Positions 24,067-29,384 of a stretch of DNA of 29,384 bases are shown here, in pieces (position 1 is the first letter of the stretch; every line of letters starts with the position of its first letter). The notes under the pieces are model-generated. The model was given only the letters and a program-made list of their open reading frames with translations. It made no database searches and was not told where the DNA came from. The position numbers were made by a program, and so were the translations under genes. This DNA comes from Patescibacteria group bacterium (lineage in GTDB: Bacteria; Patescibacteria; ABY1; JAGPKW01), in assembly GCA_021735565.1 (NCBI GenBank), contig JAIPGT010000002.1, positions 1 through 29,384 of the forward strand. Reading direction: 5' to 3'.

Positions 24067-24070
24067 AAAT

Positions 24071-25072
24071 TTATTTTAAAACGCTTTTTTTATAATATTC
24101 TATATTTTCAATAATAGTACCAATACCATTTACTGTTGAAAAGGAATTATCAGAAGATGTAGAAACAGAAATTTGAAGAGCTTTAGTAAATAATTTAGAA
24201 ATACCATTTAAACTAGAAAAACCGCCTGTTAAAATAATTCCATTATCATATATATCAGAAGCAAGTTCAGGGGGGGTAACAGAAAGAACTTTTTTTATAG
24301 AATCTATAATAGCAGTTAAATCGTCTTGAATAGCAAAAGTAATATCATTTACATTAACATTAACACTTCTAGGAAGCCCAGAAAAAACATCTCTACCTTT
24401 TACTTCAATAAATTTTTTCTTTCTAGTATAAAAAGCACTTCCATATTTTTCTTTTATAAGGCAAGCAGTTCTAGAACCTATTATAAGTCCGTATATTTTT
24501 TTTAAATAATCAGAAATAGAATCGTCTATATTGTTCCCAGATATATCACAAGACTCAGAAACTATTATACTACCAAGAGATATAACAGCAATTTCAGTAG
24601 TTCCTCCGCCCATATTAACAATCATATTTCCAGATGGAGAAGCAATAGGAATAGAACATCCAATAGCAGAAACTATGGATTCAGAAACTACATACGCTGT
24701 TTTACCTCCAGAAGATACACATATATCTATAACAGCTCTTTTTTCTGCAGAATTTATTTTTTCTGGAACAGAAACTATAATTTCTGGTCTTATAAATCTA
24801 AACTTTCCAGATATTTTATTTATAAAATAATTCAACATTATTTCACAATAAGTATAATCAGCTATAACACCCTTTTTTATGGGGTTTATTATTTCTAATT
24901 CATCAGGTGTTCTCCCAATCATATAAGTAGCATCTAATCCTATAGCAAGTGGTTTTTTACTTTTTTTATCCACAACAACAATAGAGGGCTCGTTAATTAA
25001 AATTCCCTTTTTAGGAGCAAAAATTAAAGTATTAGAAGTTCCAAGATCAATCCCTAACTTTGAAAAAAACAT
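24071..25072 (-). CDS. mreB: Rod shape-determining protein MreB (near-canonical)
   Basis: 333 residues, normal length. Bacterial actin that organises side-wall synthesis. The ATP site is largely canonical: phosphate-1 DLGTSNT (9-15), Gly-Arg-Thr-Pro (53-56), Val-Pro-Glu-Lys-Ile near 102, the Glu-Ser-Ile-Val-Ser-Ala-Ile-Gly segment at 131-138, phosphate-2 NMGGGTTE (153-160) and adenosine motif Leu-Thr-Gly-Gly (281-284). Two acidic positions differ from the usual consensus: Asp to Asn at 153, and Asn-Asn-Ile-Asp at 180-183 where Gly-Asp-x-x-Asp is usual. It is not next to mreC/mreD, which lie about 18 kb away behind a more degenerate paralogue. It is divergent from comEC. Confidence 0.94.
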   Translation of the reverse strand: MFFSKLGIDLGTSNTLIFAPKKGILINEPSIVVVDKKSKKPLAIGLDATYMIGRTPDELEIINPIKKGVIADYTYCEIMLNYFINKISGKFRFIRPEIIVSVPEKINSAEKRAVIDICVSSGGKTAYVVSESIVSAIGCSIPIASPSGNMIVNMGGGTTEIAVISLGSIIVSESCDISGNNIDDSISDYLKKIYGLIIGSRTACLIKEKYGSAFYTRKKKFIEVKGRDVFSGLPRSVNVNVNDITFAIQDDLTAIIDSIKKVLSVTPPELASDIYDNGIILTGGFSSLNGISKLFTKALQISVSTSSDNSFSTVNGIGTIIENIEYYKKSVLK

Positions 25073-25120
25073 AATTTCTTAGATTTATTTATCATCAATT
25101 AATTATTTTATTCTACACTA

Positions 25121-25180
25121 TAAAATGCTAAATGAAAAACTTTACAGACTGTGTAAAAAATAAGTAGTTTTAGCGTTTTA
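25121..25180 (+). promoter_or_regulatory. Structured element upstream of comEC
   Basis: Arms 25121-25132 and 25169-25180 form a 12-bp stem with one U-G pair (25126 with 25175) on the + strand. Inside is a 6-bp hairpin TTTACA/TGTAAA (25141-25157) with loop GACTG. It lies 24-83 bases before the comEC start, in the divergent mreB/comEC gap. It could be an RNA leader or a DNA operator. A TATAAA at 25119-25124 overlaps its left arm, so if that is the -10 box the whole stem would not be transcribed. Confidence 0.4.
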
Positions 25181-25203
25181 AATAAAATAAATAAATTATA
25201 AAG

Positions 25204-26571
25204 GTGCATAAAAGTTACGTTTTTATTTTTTCTTGCTTTAGTTTTATTGTTGGAATAATGATTTCTAATTATTTTAAAATAAATAATATATTAAATTTAA
25301 TATTTTTTTTATTATTTATTTTTTTATGTCTAATATTAAATAAAAATTTTAAATATATATTTTTTATTTTATCTTTTATTTTTTTAGGTTTTTTAAAAAA
25401 TAATATTTCTGAATTAGATTGTAACAATCCTAAAAATATATGTAATTTTAATGAAAAAAATATAAAAATTAAAGGAATTATAATAGAAGAACCTAAATAT
25501 AATTATGAAAATGTAAAAATAATCCTTAAAAACAATACAAAAAATGGAAGAATACAAGTAGACTTCAAAAGTTATGAAAAATTTGAATTTGGAGAAATTG
25601 TAAAAATAGATTGTTTTTTAGAAACTCCAGAAAATTTTGAAGGATTTGATTATGTAAATTATTTAAAAAAAGAAAATATTTATTCACTATGTAAAAATGC
25701 AAAAGTAGAAAAAATTAATAAAAAATCTGAAAATATAGGGATTATTATAAAAAATAAGATAATTAATTTTAAAAATATAATAAAAAATAAAATAAATGAT
25801 AATTATTATTATCCTTATAACGCTTTTATAACCGCTCTTATCTTGGGAGATAAAAGTTTAATGCCTGATAGTTTTAATAATTTATTTAGAAGAGCAGGAA
25901 TATCTCATATAATAGTAGTTTCGGGATATCATGTAGCTTTATTTTTAGGAATTATAAATTCAATATTAGCTAAATTTAGCTTAAATAAGAAAAAATCTTT
26001 TTTTATAATACTAATTTTTTTAATTTTCTTTTCAATAATGACAGGCCTCTCTGCTTCTGTTATTAGAGCTTCTATTATGAATATTTTTAGTTTAATGGCT
26101 ATACTTTTTGGTAGAAAAAAATCCCCTATAATAACTTTAACGGCAACTGCTACAATAATGATTTTTCTAAATCCAAAAATATTAACTAATGACCTAGGTT
26201 TTCAATTATCTTTTTTATCTACAATTGCTATTTATTATTTAGTTCCTATTTTTCAAAAGGTTTTTATAAAAATACCAGATTTTTTAGGTTTTAAAGAATC
26301 TTTTCTTGTTTCATTATCATGTTATCTACTGACTTTTCCTTGTGTATTTTTAAGCTTTAAAAGCTTTTCTACAGTTAGTATATTAACAAATATACTAATA
26401 TCACCTTTTCTTAGTTTAGCTTTTATTTTAAGCCTTATTTCTATAATTATTTTATTTATTTTTCCCTTTTTATTTCCAATAATTAAATTTGCATCAGAAT
26501 TATTTTTAGAATATATGATTCTAATATCAAAATTTTTATCAAGTTATGGATTTTCATATATAGAATTATAA
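25204..26571 (+). CDS. comEC: ComEC/Rec2-type DNA uptake channel, short form
   Basis: 455 residues from GTG at 25204. Upstream in-frame choices are only ATT/ATA before a stop, and the next ATG would cut the first helix. The N-terminal region has three membrane helices (about 5-70), then an OB-like DUF4131 segment (about 75-165). The competence core begins at Ala-Leu-Ile-Leu-Gly-Asp-Lys-Ser, with the signature Ser-His-Ile-Ile-Val-Val-Ser-Gly-Tyr-His-Val and about eight helices. The C-terminal metallo-beta-lactamase-like domain of full ComEC (700-800 aa) is absent, as in many CPR genomes. It probably moves single-stranded DNA across the membrane in natural transformation. Two TA-type genes follow at a 19-nt gap. 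Confidence 0.93.
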   Translation: MHKSYVFIFSCFSFIVGIMISNYFKINNILNLIFFLLFIFLCLILNKNFKYIFFILSFIFLGFLKNNISELDCNNPKNICNFNEKNIKIKGIIIEEPKYNYENVKIILKNNTKNGRIQVDFKSYEKFEFGEIVKIDCFLETPENFEGFDYVNYLKKENIYSLCKNAKVEKINKKSENIGIIIKNKIINFKNIIKNKINDNYYYPYNAFITALILGDKSLMPDSFNNLFRRAGISHIIVVSGYHVALFLGIINSILAKFSLNKKKSFFIILIFLIFFSIMTGLSASVIRASIMNIFSLMAILFGRKKSPIITLTATATIMIFLNPKILTNDLGFQLSFLSTIAIYYLVPIFQKVFIKIPDFLGFKESFLVSLSCYLLTFPCVFLSFKSFSTVSILTNILISPFLSLAFILSLISIIILFIFPFLFPIIKFASELFLEYMILISKFLSSYGFSYIEL

Positions 26572-26590
26572 ATAATAAACAAAAATACTT

Positions 26591-26854
26591 ATGATAAAAA
26601 TTAATTATTCTGCAATTTTCATAAAAAAATATAAAAAACTACCAAAAAATATAAAAATATTGGCAGAAAAAAAAGAAATTATTTTTAAAATAAACCCTTT
26701 TGAAAAAGGATTAAAAACGCATAAATTATCAGGAAAATTATCTAATTTCTGGTCATTCTCTATAAATTATAAATATAGAATTATATTTGAATTTATTAAA
26801 AAAGATGAAATTAATTTTCTTTTTATAGGAAAACATGATATTTACAACATATAA
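26591..26854 (+). CDS. RelE/ParE-superfamily toxin
   Basis: 87 residues. Typical RelE-like plan: a strand and helix with Lys-Lys-Tyr-Lys-Lys-Leu-Pro-Lys, then Asn-Pro-Phe-Glu-Lys-Gly-Leu-Lys-Thr-His-Lys-Leu-Ser-Gly-Lys-Leu, Trp-Ser-Phe-Ser, Tyr-Arg-Ile-Ile-Phe-Glu, and a C-terminal Gly-Lys-His-Asp-Ile-Tyr. The Lys-Leu-Ser-Gly and Tyr-Arg-Ile segments are hallmarks of YoeB/YafQ/RelE mRNA interferases. It probably cuts mRNA at the ribosome A site and is blocked by the antitoxin at 26904. It is the first gene of the pair, the reverse of the classic order. Confidence 0.85.
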   Translation: MIKINYSAIFIKKYKKLPKNIKILAEKKEIIFKINPFEKGLKTHKLSGKLSNFWSFSINYKYRIIFEFIKKDEINFLFIGKHDIYNI

Positions 26855-26865
26855 AACATATTATA

Positions 26866-26890
26866 CAATTGTAATACAAATTATTACAAT
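26866..26890 (+). promoter_or_regulatory. Perfect 10-bp inverted repeat between toxin and antitoxin (operator candidate)
   Basis: AATTGTAATA, a 5-nt spacer CAAAT, then TATTACAATT. It lies 13 bases before the antitoxin ATG. Ribbon-helix-helix antitoxins bind short inverted repeats at their own promoters, so this is a likely autoregulatory site. The position between the two genes suggests that the antitoxin has its own promoter. Confidence 0.65.
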
Positions 26891-26903
26891 TAAATAAAAA
26901 AGT

Positions 26904-27113
26904 ATGAGAAATATAATAAATATATCAATACCAAAAGAAATGAAAGACTTTATTAATACAGAAATAAAAGAAAAACAATATTCTTCTGTTTCTGAGTTTT
27001 TTAGAATGCTTATAAGAAATTATAAAGAAGAAGAACTTCTAAAAATTTTACAAAAAAGTCAAAATACAATAAAAAATACAAAAAAAATTACCTCATTAAA
27101 AGAATTAAGATAA
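26904..27113 (+). CDS. Ribbon-helix-helix antitoxin (ParD/CopG-like)
   Basis: 69 residues. The N-terminal half reads Ile-Asn-Ile-Ser-Ile-Pro-Lys-Glu-Met-Lys-Asp-Phe-Ile, then Tyr-Ser-Ser-Val-Ser-Glu-Phe-Phe-Arg-Met-Leu-Ile-Arg, the classic DNA-binding RHH fold with the second helix starting at Ser-Val-Ser-Glu. The C-terminal half is Lys/Ile rich and probably wraps the toxin. 49 bases separate it from the toxin gene, leaving room for the operator at 26866-26890. Confidence 0.88.
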   Translation: MRNIINISIPKEMKDFINTEIKEKQYSSVSEFFRMLIRNYKEEELLKILQKSQNTIKNTKKITSLKELR

Positions 27114-27125
27114 TTGTTAAAAATT

Positions 27126-27243
27126 TATAAATAAATATGTTATATATAAAAATATAGTAGTGCGGGGCAATCATACTTTATCTTTTCCAGAATACAATAG
27201 CAGGCTAATTGCTATATTTTTATATATAATATATTTATTTGTA
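27126..27243 (+). ncRNA. Long-stem element, possible RNA hairpin or miniature inverted-repeat element
   Basis: Arms 27126-27157 and 27212-27243 pair over 32 positions with no mismatch on the + strand, using two wobble pairs (27139-27230 and 27128-27241). On the - strand both would be A-C mismatches. The arms are almost pure AT, while the 54-nt loop is GC-richer. Inside, ATAGCA (27197-27202)/TGCTAT (27210-27215) is an alternative 6-bp hairpin followed by ATTTTT, terminator-like. Forming one fold excludes the other because both use 27212-27215. A MITE with 32-bp ends is an equally good reading. Confidence 0.45.
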
Positions 27244-27305
27244 TAAAATTGCACGATAATTAAACTCTTACATAAATTTGAAAAAAATACGTTATTGCAA
27301 TAAAT

Positions 27306-27335
27306 TGGGTGGAACGCGCCACGGAGCGTTCCTAC
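27306..27335 (+). repeat. Dispersed palindromic element, copy 9
   Basis: TGGGTGGAACGCGCCACGG...GCGTTCCTACA, matching the GGAACGCG subtype, with one arm difference. Confidence 0.75.
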
Positions 27336-27396
27336 ATAAATTTAAAAAATAATGCATTATTTAAATAAAAATTTATTATTCCAAATAAAACACCAA

Positions 27397-27430
27397 GAAC
27401 AGGACGATTAAAAATCGTCCTGTTCCTACA
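27397..27430 (+). repeat. Palindromic element, copy 10 (possible prfB 3' hairpin)
   Basis: A perfect 13-bp stem GAACAGGACGATT/AATCGTCCTGTTC with a 3-nt loop, ended by CTACA as in other copies. It lies five bases past the prfB stop and could also shape the end of that transcript, but on the - strand only a weak T-rich stretch follows. Confidence 0.65.
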
Positions 27431-27434
27431 TTTT

Positions 27435-28523
27435 TTATTTATTTGATAATTGTTGAAATTGTTCTATATCTCCATCTAAAACTGAATCTATATCTGGGGT
27501 TTCATATCCCGTTTTATGATCTCTCACCTGTTTATATGGATGCATAACATAAGTTCTGATCTGAGAACCCCATTCTATTTTTGAATAATCTTCTTTTAAT
27601 TTATTTTTTTCATCTAAAAACTCTTCCTCTTTTAATTTTAATAATTTTGATTTTAATATTTTAAAAGCAAATTCTTTATTTTGAGCTTGCGATCTTTCAT
27701 TCTGACAAGAAACACTTATTCCTGTTGGTATGTGTACTATTCTAACTGCTGAATATGTTGTATTTACGCTTTGTCCTCCTTTTCCAGAAGCCATAAAAAC
27801 ATCAATTCTTATTTCATCATCTTTTATTTTTATCTCTGGAATTTCATCTATTTCTGGTAAAACTTCAACTAAAACGAATGATGTATGTCTTGCATGATCT
27901 GAATCAAATGGAGAAAGTCTAATTAATCTATGAACTCCATATTCATTTTTTAATAATCCATAAGAATATTTTCCAGAAATTAACATAGAAACATTTTTTA
28001 TTCCTGCTTCTTGCCCCTTATTTTCATTTATAATTTCTACTTTTAAGTCTTTTTTATTGCAAAATTTTATATACATTCTAAGTAATATTTCCGCAAAATC
28101 TTGAGCATCATCTCCTCCTGCACCTGAATGTATTGATAAAATTGCATTTTTTTTATCATTTTTCCCTGTAAATTTCAATAAAAATTCTTTTTTTTCTAAT
28201 TCATCTAATATTTTATTATAATGTTTTTCTATTTCTTCTCTTAATGTAACATCTTTATCTTTTATATCTTCTTTTACTATCTCATAAAGATCATTGATTT
28301 CTTTTTCTATTCTTTCCCAAAAATCTAAATTTTCCTTTAAATCTGAAAATTCTTTAGAAATTTTTTGTGCATTCTCTACATCATCCCAAAAATCTTTTTC
28401 TTTCATTAAAAATTCTATTTCTTTTATTCTATTTCTATCATCTTCTAAATTTAAAACAGAAAGAGTATCTAAAACTCTTTTTTTTAAATCTGATATGCTT
28501 GTTTTTAATTCTTTTATATCCAT
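27435..28523 (-). CDS. prfB: Peptide chain release factor 2
   Basis: 362 residues, normal length. Recognises UAA and UGA. The SPF anticodon-like tripeptide is at 204-206 (Arg-Leu-Ser-Pro-Phe-Asp-Ser) and the catalytic GGQ at 249-251. The frame is continuous from ATG at 28523; the programmed +1 frameshift site found in many prfB genes is absent. Its presence fits UGA being used as a stop, as seen at the ends of mreC and one glycosyltransferase. The pilin gene stop lies three bases upstream, so they may share a transcript. Confidence 0.97.
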   Translation of the reverse strand: MDIKELKTSISDLKKRVLDTLSVLNLEDDRNRIKEIEFLMKEKDFWDDVENAQKISKEFSDLKENLDFWERIEKEINDLYEIVKEDIKDKDVTLREEIEKHYNKILDELEKKEFLLKFTGKNDKKNAILSIHSGAGGDDAQDFAEILLRMYIKFCNKKDLKVEIINENKGQEAGIKNVSMLISGKYSYGLLKNEYGVHRLIRLSPFDSDHARHTSFVLVEVLPEIDEIPEIKIKDDEIRIDVFMASGKGGQSVNTTYSAVRIVHIPTGISVSCQNERSQAQNKEFAFKILKSKLLKLKEEEFLDEKNKLKEDYSKIEWGSQIRTYVMHPYKQVRDHKTGYETPDIDSVLDGDIEQFQQLSNK

Positions 28524-28526
28524 AAT

Positions 28527-28841
28527 CTAAGGTGTTGTAGAAGAAATTATTTGAGGAAATAGATTAAATATGAATATTAATATACTATAGCTTAAAAATA
28601 TTATTATTATTCCTATTACTGCCCATTTTAATGTTTCTACTCCTCTATTAAATTTATCTGGTTTTCCCATTGAAAATAGCATCATTGCTCCTCCATAAAC
28701 GAATAGGACTAACAATATTATTCCTAATATCCCGAATACACTTGCTATAATTTCTCCTAATTTTCCTTGTATAACTGCTACACCGGATAATCCTGATGTT
28801 GCAAAAGGGTTTATTAATTTTCTTATTGTTATATCACCCAT
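28527..28841 (-). CDS. Small type IV secretion-type pilin / membrane protein
   Basis: 104 residues. After a short polar N-terminus come two membrane helices (about 29-54 and 72-93), separated by a short loop with Gly-Lys-Pro-Asp-Lys-Phe. Then follows Thr-Leu-Lys-Trp-Ala-Val-Ile-Gly-Ile-Ile, the pattern of CPR T4SS-pilin (TrbC/VirB2-like) proteins. It could be the subunit of a pilus or secretion channel, with the VirD4-like ATPase at 20720 as a motor partner. Family assignment is by general likeness. Confidence 0.7.
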   Translation of the reverse strand: MGDITIRKLINPFATSGLSGVAVIQGKLGEIIASVFGILGIILLVLFVYGGAMMLFSMGKPDKFNRGVETLKWAVIGIIIIFLSYSILIFIFNLFPQIISSTTP

Positions 28842-28846
28842 AAATT

Positions 28847-29380
28847 TTATTTACAATATTTATCTAAGGTTGTTTGATTTAAATTTAAAAAATTATCTAA
28901 TAAATTTTCTGAAATTTCAGATAAGGGAATTTTACAGTTAGTATTTAATTCTTGTATATCCTTTAAATTTTGTATCAATAATAAGCAATTATCTTCATAT
29001 TTATTTACTATTGAAAAACTATAAGGTGAATTCTCATCTACAAAATTTATATGATTTCCTGTATTACATTCTAAAAATAAGTTTTTAAAACATTCTTCAT
29101 CATATCTGCAATATTTAAATCCATCTATTTCTATATTTAATCCTTTATTTGGATCTCCTTCTTCAAGGGTAGAAGTATTTGAAAAATTTTCTTCATTTTC
29201 TTCTTTTAAACCTAGATTTTCTTCACTCATTTCTTCATTATTAATTAAATCGGAATTTTCCAAATTATTATCTGAATTTTGAATATTTATATCTCTAAAA
29301 AATAATATATAAAAAACAATTATTAATAATATAGTTAATATTATAGGGGCTATTATTATAAAAAGTTTTTTAAATTTCAT
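28847..29380 (-). CDS. Membrane-anchored extracytoplasmic protein with six cysteines, unknown function
   Basis: 177 residues from ATG at 29380, near the window edge. A membrane helix (about 7-29) is followed by an acidic linker rich in Glu/Asn (about 33-78) and a compact domain (about 80-176) with six Cys: three close together in a Cys-x6-Cys-x7-Cys pattern, one in the middle, then two near the end. Six Cys outside the membrane suggest three disulfides. I do not recognise the domain. It precedes the pilin gene by five bases, so it may work on pilus assembly or the surface. Confidence 0.7.
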   Translation of the reverse strand: MKFKKLFIIIAPIILTILLIIVFYILFFRDINIQNSDNNLENSDLINNEEMSEENLGLKEENEENFSNTSTLEEGDPNKGLNIEIDGFKYCRYDEECFKNLFLECNTGNHINFVDENSPYSFSIVNKYEDNCLLLIQNLKDIQELNTNCKIPLSEISENLLDNFLNLNQTTLDKYCK

Positions 29381-29384
29381 ATAT

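Larger units (their letters stand above)
27114..27434. other. 321-nt gap with a long hairpin and two palindromic repeats
   Basis: Convergent gap between the antitoxin and prfB. It holds the long-stem element 27126-27243, palindromic copy 9 (27306-27335) and copy 10 (27397-27430). I see no protein gene. Confidence 0.7.

Noticed and set aside
27397..27430. Classical intrinsic terminator of prfB
   Set aside because: The hairpin is strong, but the - strand bases after it are T-rich only in part (TTGGTGTTTTATTT). Its CTACA edge marks it as a member of the repeat family, so terminator activity is only possible.
27435..28523. Programmed frameshift in prfB
   Set aside because: The frame is continuous, with normal N-terminal length and no in-frame UGA near codon 25.

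Overview
The window is about 29.4 kb of very AT-rich bacterial DNA. It carries 24 confident or likely protein genes, one small extra ORF, no rRNA or tRNA genes that I can see, and several structured non-coding elements. The gene set and architectures point to a member of the Candidate Phyla Radiation (Patescibacteria), probably Parcubacteria-like. The clues are a short ComEC without a hydrolase domain, a compact ProRS with a zinc ribbon in place of the editing insertion, a VirD4/TraG-like coupling ATPase with a CxxC-x17-CxxC zinc ribbon, a small type IV secretion-type pilin, two MreB paralogues and almost no Shine-Dalgarno sequences. UGA is a stop codon: RF2 with the SPF motif is present and several genes end in TGA. 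Gracilibacteria/SR1-type recoding is therefore unlikely. The phylum assignment is inference.

Layout. 1-2202 (+ strand): the 3' end of a family 2 glycosyltransferase, a 412-nt gap with three palindromic repeats, and a membrane-anchored phospholipase D-like protein that overlaps the next gene tail to tail. 2059-10650 (- strand, read right to left): a long close-packed run of FtsB/DivIC-like protein, parvulin-type PpiC, frr, rseP, proS, a degenerate mreB, mreC, mreD and PBP2. This is an envelope-growth and elongation module joined to translation and quality-control genes. 10736-15023: a bacterial PH-domain membrane protein, a 35-codon membrane ORF on the + strand, lepA, dus and a CorA-like transporter. 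15158-18062: secF and secD, with SecD carrying inserted parvulin-like domains. 18155-20367: two family 4 glycosyltransferases. 20538-20684: a strong candidate non-coding RNA on the - strand. 20720-25072 (- strand): the VirD4-like ATPase, a third GT4 and a canonical mreB. 25204-27113 (+ strand): comEC, a RelE-like toxin and a ribbon-helix-helix antitoxin. 27114-27434: a long hairpin and two palindromic repeats. 27435-29380 (- strand): prfB, a T4SS-type pilin and a cysteine-rich membrane-anchored protein.

The most interesting observations are these. (1) A putative ~147-nt RNA at 20538-20684 is closed by a 26-bp stem, all 26 pairs intact only on the - strand, and ends in a U7 tract. It displays a pyrimidine loop almost identical to the anti-Shine-Dalgarno tail of 16S rRNA, in a window where genes almost lack Shine-Dalgarno sites. 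(2) A dispersed palindromic repeat family has three copies translated in frame inside the tail of the VirD4-like ATPase, reminiscent of Rickettsia palindromic elements. (3) SecD has inserted parvulin-like domains. (4) The mre operon encodes an MreB with broken nucleotide-binding motifs, while a near-canonical MreB lies 18 kb away. (5) Two further long-stem elements lie at 25121-25180 and 27126-27243.
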